Positions 32,603-43,597 of a DNA stretch of 64,000 nt are shown here, one piece after another. The stretch comes from Pomacea canaliculata (taxonomy: Eukaryota; Mollusca; Gastropoda; Architaenioglossa; Ampullariidae): contig NC_037597.1 of assembly GCF_003073045.1 (NCBI RefSeq), positions 11,505,217-11,569,216 of the forward strand. The letters are read 5' to 3'. The position numbers and the translations under genes are program-made. The notes beneath the pieces were generated by a model. That model ran no database searches, was not told where the DNA came from, and saw nothing but the letters and a program-made list of their open reading frames with translations. Within the stretch, counting starts at the first letter, position 1. Each line of letters begins with the position of its first letter.

Positions 32603-32946
32603 GGACAAATCTCCTGGTCCAAGGCTCGGTCTCAATAGATCGCAGTGAGGTGGCTGCTCTACTAAGTACGACACCCGACCGAGAACTAGGTCATCTACGA
32701 ATGATTTGGCATCTCCACGTCGCATGGGGTGAAAATCGTCCTGGTCCCGCCGCGCACTGCTCGGCGCGAGCGGCTGATGACCCCTTCCTGTGCTTCACCA
32801 CCGCCGCGGCTGTGACACCGCGGCGTGTATCGCAGCGGCACTGAAAGTATCGTTACATATTCGGCGGGATTCTGACTTAGAGGCGTTCAGTCATAATCCC
32901 TCAGATGGTAGCCTCGCACCATTGACTTATCAGCCAAGCACATAAA
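32603..32946 (-). rRNA. 28S rRNA 3'-terminal fragment
   Basis: The minus strand reads TATGTGCTTGGCTGA, then GGCTACCATCTGAGGGATTA, TGACTGAACGCCTCTAAGTC and GCGATCTATTGAGACCGAGC. These are the conserved blocks of the last 350 or so nt of 28S. The 28S sequence starts abruptly at 32946, next to another promoter-like block, so its first 3 kb or more are missing. It is a pseudogene fragment. Confidence 0.85.
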
Positions 32947-33120
32947 CCTTTCGGGACGCCTGCTCCCCATGTATATAGCGCCAACCTAACCATCCCTGAC
33001 TTGTGCACGCCCCCTCCAAATTTCTAACCGGCGCGCGAGCCGTTCAGGCCTCCCTAGGCACCAGACCCTCCGAATCCCTTCAGCCGTTGCCGGTGTACAG
33101 CGCTGCGAGAGAACCGTTGT
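32947..33120 (-). repeat. rDNA spacer segment with promoter-like block, copy 3
   Basis: The block at 32960-32985 (plus strand ctgctccccatgtatatagc) matches the blocks at 31228 and 31764, and caccagaccctcc follows. It adjoins the truncated 28S directly, which marks a rearrangement breakpoint. Confidence 0.6.
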
Positions 33121-33660
33121 GAGTCTTTTTCCGATGTTTGCCCATCGTTTGAGAAAAGACACTAGGCCTACAGCAAGCGATGCTCGTTAACAACGATTCC
33201 ATTTGAATTCCCTGGGGAAATTATTTATCCATTTTATTTCTATTGATTTTTGGTCAAAACAAGACTTGCATGACCATGAGAAATTAGAGAGAGGATAAAA
33301 TATGTTACTTTGTTTCAATTTTTTTTCTACACTTGTATTGCTTTATTTTGCTTCAGTGCTGAAAGAAAGTGCACATCAAGATAGTGAACATGGTGCTTAG
33401 AAGATTTATTTTCCAATGATCAGCGAAACCAAACCCATTTGACTGGACTAAACAGAGATGGAAAAATGCAAGACTGGATAGCAGACTTCTCGATTCATTT
33501 CAAAACTGACACCATTGCTCTATTGATGACAGACAGGTGTATGTTGAAGATGACGTGTTTAATTAAGATGAGGCTGAACCTTACACAGTACTTGTCTCAT
33601 ACATTTCATACATCGCAAGTCTGTTACATGCCACACACCATAATTCTTACACAGGAACGC

Positions 33661-33771
33661 GTTATGTTACAGGACCCACACGTCACATGTCACATGCGTT
33701 ATGTTACAGGTCCCACACGTCACATGTCATATGCGTTATGTTACAGGTCCCACACGTCACCCAGGCCACAC
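33661..33771. repeat. 37-bp tandem repeat, three copies
   Basis: Units starting gttatgttacagg begin at 33661, 33698 and 33735, followed by (t)cccacacgtcacatgtcac. The open frames through this stretch are repeat artefacts. Confidence 0.8.
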
Positions 33772-34726
33772 GTCATCATACTCACACGTGTTGTTGTTTT
33801 GCTCACCTGCATCTCCTACATCGCGGAGGAAAATGCCAACACCACGTGTTAGTGCAGACTTCGTGCGCGTGCTGAGTCACAACAGTTTTGTACATCAGGT
33901 ACCTGGTGAGAGTTTAGAAAAACAGTTACACACAAAACTTAGACACAACTCACGTGCCTGTGTGCGCCAGGTATTCGGTGGGAGTTTAAAGAAGCCGTTA
34001 CACAGAAACAACAAACTGGGACATCTAATCTAAAAAATTTGATTTCCCACGAAGGCAACATTTTACAAAAATACCATTTGCTTTATTATATTACAGTTTG
34101 GACTATCATGCACTCGAACTAAAACCTTTAGGCTCGGGCAACGGCCGTGAGATATGTATGTGTAACCTTGACATAAACTGTGTATTAAAATATCAAGAAA
34201 AATATTTCAGAAGCGAGTAGAATGAAAGGAGGCAAGAAATCTGATTTTTATTTAAATATCAAATTTATCACGAAATTTGACAAGAGCTTTCATTAGGCCA
34301 CGTGCGTTTGAAATGCTGACAATAAAAACACATCTGGATACTTACGACTCCTGTACAGTGCACTCAGTACCAGTCACATTGCCTGAGGTCACACCTTGCA
34401 CCACGTGGAAAATAAGAAAACAGACCAGAAATCCCAATGGAGCAGGGACACTTCAGCTTCGTGTTCATTTTCTGACCTGCAATAATACTGTACTTTATTT
34501 CCGTCTTCCTGTAAACAGTAATATTCCTGGGATGATAGATTATCCCTATATTATCTACCTGATGGGTGTTAGTTCCTTTGTGCACTATTCTACAGTAGCT
34601 GCATGGAAGAAAAGAGACTGCTCATGTGAATGACACTGAAGACGATTTACACTAGATTTTACTTCCAAGAAGTACAGTATTCCATGGAGAGCCAACTGTC
34701 AGCCTGTTATTTAGACTGTAAGCAGG

Positions 34727-35015
34727 GCCGCCGATGAGCCACCCGGGCCCCGGGACAGACCTCTCCGGGCCCTTGTACTTGTAATCGTAAATTATTTCCC
34801 GTATATAATGTATGTTTACAATTCGAATCTCAATATCTACACTCAAACTCAACTTCTGCATGTGTAATGCTTGGGTGTTCCGTCCTTAGACCTTTCTTTA
34901 AAAGAAAAAGAAAAGGAGAAGAAGAAAAAAAAAATCCACTGACCAAGGCCGGGCCCCCTTGACAGCCGCGGGCCCGGGTACACCAGACCCCTGTCCCCCC
35001 CTCTCGTCAGGCCTG
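34727..35015. repeat. GC-rich dispersed repeat, copy 2 (possibly hAT-derived)
   Basis: The first 125 bases match 26805-26935. Beyond that, ggccgggcccccttgacagc and cgcgggcccgggtacaccag end near cgtcaggcctg. The two ends both contain a CAGG-type terminus and GGGCCC-rich sequence in inverted sense, but the match is loose. Confidence 0.5.
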
Positions 35016-35990
35016 TAGGTTCCCCACTTCCCAACTCGCCATGTGCTACAGAAGGTGTGAACTCAGTCACCGAGTAAGGTGTCATGTCACTGCCCATCCA
35101 TCGAGCCTCACACGAAGGACAATGATAATAAATGTGCCAAAGTCACCGCTCACATACCAGCATGCGCTCAGCGCGTGACACAATAAGTAGGTCAATTATG
35201 GTGTACATGATGGAGCTGAGAGATGGGTAAACGATGAGGATAAGTACCAAAAACACTGGAGACACACATAACACTTATATAGCTAAAACTTAAATAAAAG
35301 TTAATCAACAAAGAGATATCCACAGGACAGACAAATCAAGAGATATAAAACAGAAGGGACTAGTAGCGGTATCTGCATTGACGGGTAGTGCAAGGGTAAG
35401 GGAGGGGAGTTCCTCTGCTTTGCTGCACCCGAGCTGAAGGAAGGAATAACAGTAACCAAGTGTTAATAGAAGGAACGTACAGACAAGAATGTTAGCAGAT
35501 TGTCAAAAGAGTAGGATGAAGGTTGCACTTATCTACGGTGCTCGTAAATAAGCAGGTTGACAGACAGTTGCCACCCGTCTGACAAGGATCATGCCAGCAA
35601 TGACGATGAAGCCAAGATTCTAAACAGACGACGCTAAGGGAACTTTGACCTCAATCAGAAGAGGATCGAACCATGTCAGAGACACAGTAGTGCGAGAAAT
35701 GTTGAAGAAGTTCCCAATGATCAAGCGCAGCACTGTCGTAAATGGCTCATTTCTTATTTTGGCCCCGAGAACGATTATTTTTTAATTAGTTTCAAAACTG
35801 GTTGAAACACAGAGAAAGCAACCTCAAGAAACAGAGAGAGACAGAGAGCTGATCTCGTGCCGACATCGAATCGAAGTATGTGCCAGAGTCAAACATCTCA
35901 CTGGTGAAGTAGTCACTGAAGACCTGCGGTATGTGTGAAGCGGAAACCACATACAAGTAGATACACACTCACACAGATATTTTAGTTTGG
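35016..35990. other. Intergenic, nothing supported
   Basis: No exon, RNA gene or transposon could be identified. Confidence 0.35.
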
Positions 35991-36033
35991 AGTCGTTATC
36001 TTGTGTGTCAGCCGGCAGCCATGTGTCTGTCAA

Positions 36034-36327
36034 CGTGTGGCTTCACTGTGCATAATCTTGCTACTCGCCGTGTGTGGAGGACACGTGCCAGGAGGAGAGA
36101 ACAATAAACAAAAGCCAAGAGACAAAGATTGTTTTACTGCGGGGTCTGAGAGCTTGAGGACCTCACTGTGTCAGCAGTCCTCTGACCGGCAGGCTTGTTC
36201 TGCACTATACACTCACAGGTCAAAGGTCAAAGTACAAGTCGTGCCATCACCCATCAAACCTCTCTGTACAGACTTGCATAAAGTATTGTTGTGTTCAAGT
36301 GGTGCTACAGGTAGACGATTGTGCAAG
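36034..36327 (+). CDS. Possible exon with hydrophobic leader and cysteines
   Basis: The frame ending at the strong donor TGCAAG|gtgagt (36327, phase 0) contains a leader-like hydrophobic run, RVASLCIILLLAVCGGHVPG, then a hydrophilic segment with six cysteines. It has no ATG of its own, so it would need an upstream exon, and the 5' boundary is a guess. I see no partner exon on either side. It may be a secreted protein exon or a chance frame. Confidence 0.2.
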
Positions 36328-36934
36328 GTGAGTGTACGAGGTGTGTTCTCACAACTACACAGACTGTAGTCCCTCAACAAAGCTACGCGACAGTCGGGTA
36401 CATCCCGTTACATGACCTCTGAATGAGCATTAACATATAGAGTGTTAACACCAGGTCACAGCCACTGTTCTCCACATTTCGTGCACGTGCGGCTACTTGT
36501 GAGAGGAAAACAAATCGTAAGTGTTGTATATCTGGTCCCTTTAAACCGCCTCGATGTCTGCCTAATTAGTAGTGACTAATTAATGATGTAAAACATGGTT
36601 AAGTAATGAGGGCTTAGTGATTTAGTCGTGACTTCACGTGACATTATTTACACTAAACATTGTACTAAAAACTGTGTGGCATCACGATCAGTGGGCTTGG
36701 CCTTACAGGTGCATGCGTGCACACACGCACAGAGAGAGAGAGACTGTGAAACTGTCCAGTCCAGTGACTTGTACTCAGGCAGTCATCAGAAGTAGTGGTC
36801 AGTTGCGGACTACACCATTTTGCTTATTCTGTGCGATTCAAATGATGGCCCTTCGCAAAGCATTACACCTAATCAAATAATTTCTAGATATAAAAAAAAA
36901 AAAAAAAAAAAAAATAGAACAGTAAACTTCCACT

Positions 36935-36946
36935 TATACCAGATAG
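36935..36946. repeat. 5' target-site duplication of the RTE element
   Basis: tataccagatag occurs here and again at 40173-40184, exactly at the two ends of the LINE. A perfect 12-bp duplication indicates a recent insertion. Confidence 0.85.
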
Positions 36947-37167
36947 CCCCTGTGGGACCCCGGGGTATGCTTGCCTAGCAAGCATTGTAAGAATAGGGTC
37001 CCTGCCATCCAGCCAGGCATGTCGTAAGAGGCGACTAAGGTGGACACCTCACCTAGAGGTAAATTAGGTTGTGTAGGGCTAACAACCCCACCATGTAAAA
37101 AAAAGTATGTTACAGAAACTAAAACCAGAGAACTCGTCACAGATGCGGAGGTAATGAAGCACACCAG

Positions 37168-38655
37168 GTGACTGGACTAATGACGGACGACAGCCAAACC
37201 CGAAAGGGAGCTGGCGCCCCGACAGTGGATTTACTGAAGCCGAGGCAAAAGTTGAGGGTGGGGTGCTTGAACGTCCAGACCTTGTACCAGACTGGCAGGA
37301 TGCTCCAACTAGTCAAGGAGTTTGACAACTACAACTTGGACATCCTGGGAGTCAGTGAGGTCAGATGGACCGGCACGGGAAAGAGGAGACTAGCGTCAGG
37401 ACATACCATCTTGTTCTCAGGAAGATCAGACGCTCAGCACTCTGAAGGAGTAGCTCTACTCCTCAACAAGAAAACGGAAAAGGCACTGCTGGAATGGAAG
37501 CCTTATGGACCTAGGCTTTTGAGAGCAAGATTCCATTCAAAGTAAACCAAGCTGACAGTGCTAGCCTGCTATGCACCAACAAATGACTCTGAGGCAGAAG
37601 ACAAGGATGCTTTTTACGATCAGCTCCAAGCAGCCTCAGAGAGCGTTCCAGCCCATGACATGTTGCTCATCATCGGCGATCTCAATGCCAAGGTGGGAAG
37701 TGACAACACCTGCAGGGAGCATGTCATGGGCAAACATGGAATCGGAACCATCAATGACAACGGAGAGAGACTGGCAGACTTTTGTGAAGAAAACAACCTA
37801 CTGATTGGAGGCACACTCTTCCCACACAAAGACATCCACAAGGCAACATGGACATCACCAGATGGGACCACAAAGAACCAGATAGACCATGTCATCATCA
37901 ACCGAAAATGGAGGAGCTCACTTCAAGATGTTAGAGCCTACAGAGGAGCAGACATTGCCAGTGACCACACTCTTGTGATAGCCACAGTTTCCCTGAAGCT
38001 ACGTCGATCACGAGGAAAACAGGCACGTCAGCAGAGAGTGGACTCTGGCAAACTGAAAAATCCAGTCATCGAAAGGGCCTTTGCTATGGAAGTGAAGAAC
38101 AGGTTCCAAGCACTAGGAGACCAACAAGAGATGACCTTAGACGACTTCAATCGAGTCTTACAGGAATCAGGAGAGAAAATACTGGGCTTCCAACGGAAAA
38201 AGAAAGAACAGTGGATCAGAGAAGAGACATGGAAGAAGATAGAAGAGAGAAAGTCAGCCAAACAAAGAATCAACAGCACCAGATCTGAACGCCTGAAAGA
38301 ACAACTCAGACAAAGATATGCAAAACTAAACAAAGAGGTAAAGAGGATGGCAAGAACCGACAAAAGAGACCACATAGAGAAACTGGCAGATGAAGCAGAA
38401 AATGCAGCAAGTAAAAATGACCTGAAGACACTGTACAAGATAAACAAACAGCTAAACAACGGGTTTAAGAACAGTGATGTGCCAGTGAAAGACGTGAACG
38501 GTAATGTCATCGAGGGAGAGGCAGAAAAACTACAGCGCTGGAAGGAACATTTTGAGTCGGTTCTGAACAGACCAGATCCCCCTCAGCTTGCAGACATCCA
38601 GCCAGCAGCTATAGACCTTGACATCTGCACAGACCACCAAGCCTGGAAGAAGTGA
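37168..38655 (+). pseudogene. RTE endonuclease region and RT N-terminus, one internal stop
   Basis: A single frame runs from 37168 to 38655 interrupted only by TAA at 37543-37545, between the HSK and TKLTVLACYAPTND segments of the endonuclease. Catalytic motifs GDLNAKVG and SDH are intact. A long basic, coiled-coil-like linker (residues rich in Lys/Arg/Glu, 38170-38450) leads to the RT. The frame is lost near 38630, where the sequence continues in another frame. Confidence 0.85.
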
Positions 38656-40150
38656 CAGCAGCAGTCAAGACAATGAAGAGCGGCAAAGCACCAGGGCAGA
38701 TGGAATAACAGCAGAGATGTTGAAAGCAGATATAAATGTGACAGCTCCCAAGCTGACTGAAATCTTCAAGCAAGTTTGGGAATCAGGGCAGCTCCCTGTT
38801 GCTTGGAAGACAGGGCTCATCTTCAAGTTACCCAAGAAAGGAGATCTTGGAGACTGCAATAATTGGAGGGGCATAACACTTCTTTCCCTCACCAGCAAGG
38901 TCTTCAGCAAGATTGTTTTGTCAAGACTGACGGCAACTCTTGAGAAAGACCTCCGACCACAGCAAGCAGGATTTCGTCCTGGGCGATCCTGCTCCGAACA
39001 CATCTTCATTCTGCGACAGATTCTGGAGCAGAGCAACGAATGGAACACACCGCTGTACATCAATTTCATCGACCTGGAGAAGGCTTTTGACAGCATCCAC
39101 CGCGAGTCCTTATGGAAGATCCTGAGGCATTACGGAGTCCCTGCAAAACTTGTTCAGGTCATTGCAATGCTGTACAGCGATTTCAAATCCCAGGTTGTCT
39201 GTGACACGGAGCTCACAGACCCCTTCAACGTCAGTACCGGGGTGAAGCAGGGCTGCATTCTGTCGCCGTTCCTCTTCATCCTGGCCATGGACTGGATCAT
39301 GAAGACTTCCACCGACAGTGAGAGGAGAGGGATCAGATGGACCATGTCTATGACAGCAACAATAACGCTGGAAGACTTGGACTTTGCTGATGACATTGCC
39401 CTGCTGTCACACCGCCACCAAGACATGCATGAAAAAACAAAGGCCTTCTCAGAAACAGCTGGAAACCTTGGCTTGAAGGTCAGCACAAAGAAAACGAAAA
39501 GTATGAGAGTGAACGCCAGAGTCCAAGACGGCATCAAACTAAATGGAGAAGAGATTGAGGAAGTTGACAGTTTCACCTATCTTGGGTCCAAAATGTCAAA
39601 CACCGGGGATGCGGAGGTGGAGATTCGAGCCCGACTGGCGAAAGCCAGCCAGGCCTTCGCCTCACTCAGGAGCACATGGAAGGCAAAAAACATCAGCCAG
39701 AAGATCAAACTGAGAATCTTCAAGTCAAATGTGATCAGCACCCTCCTTTACGGATCAGAATCCTGGAAGATGACCAAAACCATCAGTAACAAGCTTGACG
39801 TCTTCCAAAACAGATGCCTCAGGCGCATACTTAACATCTTTTGGCCAAATACCATAAGCAACGAAGAACTCCACCGAAGAACTGAAACCGAGTCCATCAC
39901 CACGCAGGTTCAACGAAGGCGTTGGCGATGGATTGGACATGTGCTCCGCCAGCAGACAGCAGACCTTTCCAGAGTCGCCCTACGATGGACTCCAGACGGC
40001 CGAAGAAAACGAGGCCGCCCAAAGGAAACTTGGAGAAGAACAGTGGAAAGGGAGATGAAAGGAAAGGGCTGGACATGGGGTCACCTAGAGCGGGTTTCAG
40101 CCGATCGACATCGGTGGCGGACTCTGGTTGAGGCCTTATGTGCAACCTGA
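38618..40150 (+). pseudogene. RTE reverse transcriptase frame
   Basis: From the second frame change near 38697 the RT is continuous to TGA at 40148-40150. It holds the seven RT blocks in order with the active-site FADD, then the thumb and the RTE C-terminal Arg-rich motif. The short stretch 38635-38697 lies in a third frame, so the original protein was a single fused EN-RT. Confidence 0.85.
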
Positions 40151-40172
40151 TGCACGAAGAGGAATAGATAGA

Positions 40173-40184
40173 TATACCAGATAG
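40173..40184. repeat. 3' target-site duplication of the RTE element
   Basis: The tataccagatag copy matching 36935-36946. It follows the short gatagata-type tail of the LINE. Confidence 0.85.
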
Positions 40185-40940
40185 ATAATGTAATCAGTTG
40201 CATTATATTTTTATTGGACAAGACAAATTGCTGAAAGCGCTGAACAAAGAGATACACAAAAGCAAAGTTGATTGTGCGCCCTGTTAGTATGTTAGTATGT
40301 TACTCATGTCGAAAATAGTGTGAATTTCATGAGCAATCTACAGCCTTGTTATTAATACTACTACTACTACTACTAATAATAATAATAAGAAGAAGACAGT
40401 TACAAATATTTAGGTATAACTATCGATATAAACTCACCTTGTAAGCTGATGTTGACTGTTGGCAAAAACATGAACTCCTGCAACTATTCTACATTTCTGT
40501 AATATAGAGCACCGTGACCTTTAACCTAGAGGGCTGGGGTGGGAGCACAGCACAACAGGAAAGGGACAAACTGAAAAATCATTAAAAAGGCAGGATGGGT
40601 GTTTAAGGGGGAGGGGGCAGAATGACTTAGAGACACTATATCACAGGCTTCTGTACAACAAACTACAATTTAACTGATGACTTTCATCCACCCCGACGGG
40701 AATTCGACAACAGAACATAGACAGACGTAATAGGTGTAGAGTTCCCCCGAACCAGAACCGCCTGCTACCTGCACTCCTTTATTCCGGTGGCAATCCCCAT
40801 ATACAACCAGATCATGGGTAGGACAAGATTCTCAGACAGTTGGCACACCTTGCAGAAGCGCCAAGTCTTTCTCTCTTTTTATGCATGTTTATATTTAATT
40901 TTAAGCTTGAGGTATCATATAAACTCTGATGTGATAGTAA
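40185..40940. other. Upstream flank of the sulfotransferase gene
   Basis: Contains short (TAC)n and (TAA)n runs at 40356-40386. No promoter element could be recognised; a noncoding first exon of the sulfotransferase may lie here. Confidence 0.3.
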
Positions 40941-40992
40941 CATGGCAGATAATTTCATGAAAAGGATTTTATTTTCTCAACAGCTGACAAGA

Positions 40993-43597
40993 ATGGCCGT
41001 GCCCCCGGGGCTGATAGTAAGGAAAGACAAGTTCGGCAACGACATCTGGCTGGGAGATGGAGGAGAGGTGATCTTCGCCCCGGTGGACTGCATCCCTGAT
41101 TATCGAAAGCATCTTCAGCACATCCGGGACATGCAACTGCGTGCTGACGATGTCTTGATCGTTGGCTACCCTAAATCAGGCCAATAGTTTGCAGTCTGCT
41201 TGCAACAACTGCGTTTGTGGTGTGGATGTGGCAGCGATTTCGGTTTGTAATGAAGATTATTAATAGCAATGAAGTCCGTTTCAGGCAACTGTTGATCAAG
41301 TCTATGGAAAAATTAACAGTTATAATTTTATTTGATCTAAACATTTTACAGGATAACAATTTGCTAAAGAAAAAGTCTATGGAAATGAACGCATTAACAA
41401 CTGTTGAGAGAATAAGTTATGGATCGAGAGATAAACAAGCAGAGAATCAGACAACAAGGCGGGTGGGCAAACAAACAAGGGCGGCTACTAGCGTTAGTTC
41501 AGATTTGTACGTCACAGGGGAGATAAAGGTGTCATTGTGGCTGTATATATATATATCACAAATGACATAAATAAAACCTGCTATATTTATGCTGTAGTGG
41601 GCTTTTTTAAAAATCTTTATGAGAGAGAATTGAAGGTGGCTGGATTGAAACAAAACTAGGTCATAAATATTATCATGTATATTTGATGAATTCTGAAATT
41701 ATGCAGTTCAAGACATTAAAAATAAACAAAAGAACACTAAATGCTACCATTACATCAGTAGCCAAACAGCCCTAATAAACATGGCGTGAAAAGAACTTAA
41801 GTAAATGAAGACCGTGACTTGAGTTCCTGAATCGTATTTTTCAGGCAACAACTGGCTGCACCACATGGTTTCCATGCTGATAGAGGGCACCACGCATCTG
41901 CCTCCTCTGTTCGGAGATAGTAACTTCCCTTTTCTGGACATTTGCGGCGCAGGAAGGGAGTTAGCTGCGCCTGACAAAGGGCGAGCACTGATGAGCCACC
42001 TCGCCTTCCGGTACCTGCCGAGGGACGTGGAGGACAAGCGAGTGAAAATCATCTACCTTGTGAGAAACCCCAAGGATGCCATGGTGTCTCTGTACCACCA
42101 CGTAGGAAGCACTCTTCCCCCAATTCGCTATGAAGGATCGTGGGATCAGTTCTTGACCACTGTGCTGGAACAAGGATGTAAGAGTTCCCTCTCTTGTTTT
42201 CCTCTCCCCCCACTAGCCCCACTCCTGCTCCTCCGCATCTGCTGCTTAAAACCATTCTTCTCTCCAATTTGGCTTTAACTAGCTCAACTAAGACTACTCA
42301 TATTTAGTTTTTTAAATATATTTAAACAAAACGCTATAGGTGCAGTAAATTGTAATCAAGTAAAATTATAGACAATCTAATAATTATTTTTCCCACAAAA
42401 AAAAATTAGAACAATCTTTTTGTCAGACTGGTACGGAAGCATTTTTGAGCACAGGAAGGAGTGGCAGAGAACAATAGAGGAGCATCCTGACCATCCTATT
42501 TTTCTTGTTCACTACGAAAATTTGAAAAAGGTGAGACATGAATAGGTTCTGGCTTCGTTCTTTTCTCTCTTCCCCCTATCTTTTTTTCTCTAATTGCTAT
42601 GTATGAGCGCGCGTCTGACGTTGGACAGTGTGTGTGTGTGTGTGTTTGTTCTTTCTCTCAAGTGTACTTTCTGTATTACTGAATTATTTGAATGAAGCTG
42701 ACTTTAATTTGTCCACGTGGAACTTGAGAGAGAGGGCTGTTAAGCAGTGCTCAGTTCAAGGCAATCAGAGTCGTGTTTGCCACACTCAGTAAACTTGTGA
42801 TATACCGGAGTGTTTGAAAAGCATGATTGTACAGACTACACTTCATGGCAGGATACCGTCAAGCAGCTGAAGGAACTGGATACGTTTCTGGGAACCAATC
42901 GCAGCACGGAGTTCTGCCAGGCAGTGGCAGCTACCTGCATCCTCAGCAACATGGAGAACACTCGAGTGCTCCACAACGACGTCATCAGCCGCAACACCTT
43001 CTGCTGGAATGAAAACAGGAAGTTTTACAGAAAAGGTGAGCCTCTTGTTATTTTAGAAATTTTTATCAAAATCTTCATTTCTCTCCTCTTCTTAGTTGTT
43101 TTCTGTTTTGCCTTAAAGACTGCACCGACTGAAAAAGGGTATCAGACTAAGACGCCAGTTATTGCACTAATTAACGAATCAAATTAATGCACAAAGTAAC
43201 TTTTCTTGTTTTCGAGAAATTTAACAAAAACTTCGTGCTTTATCTGTTAACATGCACTTTGTCCTCTACTTACCTGGGAAGAAGGGACAATGGTGAGCTA
43301 CTGGAGATTGTGAGAAACGGTTCCTATGACTGTTTATTTCTGATTCCTCACTCTAAAACGTTCGTTGTTCTTGTTCATAATATCAATAATTACACTTCTC
43401 TGCTCTGTCTCGTACTTGAAACTACTATCTCACACTGAAAGCTATTGTGAAGGTCTTTCCACTTCATAATAATCATGTTTCCTGCAGGTGAAGTTGGTGA
43501 CTGGAAAAACTATTTCACCGTGGCACAGAACGAGAAGTTTGATGAAGTGTGTGGCAAGAAACTGGCCGACTGTGGACAACTCTTCATCTTTGAATAA
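40993..43597 (+). CDS. Cytosolic sulfotransferase (SULT family), five coding exons
   Basis: The enzyme would transfer sulfate from PAPS to a small hydroxyl or amine substrate in the cytosol. Exons: 40993-41179, 41845-42177, 42427-42530, 42822-43035, 43488-43597, totalling 948 nt (315 residues plus TAA), the usual family length. Visible motifs are the PAPS 5'-phosphosulfate loop YPKSGNNW (residues about 60-66), the catalytic-His region MSHLAFRYLP (His about 114), the 3'-phosphate region YLVRNPKDAMVSLYHH (133-148), YGSIFEHRKEW, FLVHYENLKK, and the C-terminal RKGEVGDWKNYFT (from about 278). Splice phases are 1, 1, 0, 1. Intron 1 has a GC donor (TCAG|gcc) and cuts the PAPS loop; the exon 4 acceptor has a poor pyrimidine tract. 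ATG 40993 follows a strong acceptor at 40983; an in-frame ATG at 40942 is the alternative start. The substrate is not predictable. Confidence 0.85.

Larger units (their letters stand above)
36947..40172 (+). mobile_element. Near full-length RTE-type non-LTR retrotransposon
   Basis: The element encodes an apurinic-type endonuclease followed by reverse transcriptase. Endonuclease blocks include LNVQTLYQTGRM, SEVRWTGTGKRRL, LACYAPTNDSE, IIGDLNAKVGSDN, TKNQIDHVIINRKWRSSLQD and ASDHTLV. Reverse transcriptase blocks include LPKKGDLGDCNNWRGITLL, QAGFRPGRSC, FIDLEKAFDSI, GVKQGCILSPFLF and the catalytic FADDIALL. The C-terminus (RKRGRPKETWRR) is typical of RTE. The 3' end carries a short GATA-like tail, as RTE elements do. 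The copy has three lesions: an in-frame stop at 37543-37545 and two frame changes, near 38630 and 38697. It is probably inactive despite its youth. Confidence 0.9.

Noticed and set aside
33439..33852. 137-codon frame with repeated HMRYVTGPT-like units
   Set aside because: It is produced by the 37-bp tandem repeat and lacks any domain.
36892..36914. Poly(A) run just before the RTE element as its tail
   Set aside because: It lies outside the 5' target-site duplication, so it is not part of that element.
38028..38510. 160-codon minus-strand frame inside the LINE
   Set aside because: It is the antisense shadow of the RTE endonuclease/RT linker.
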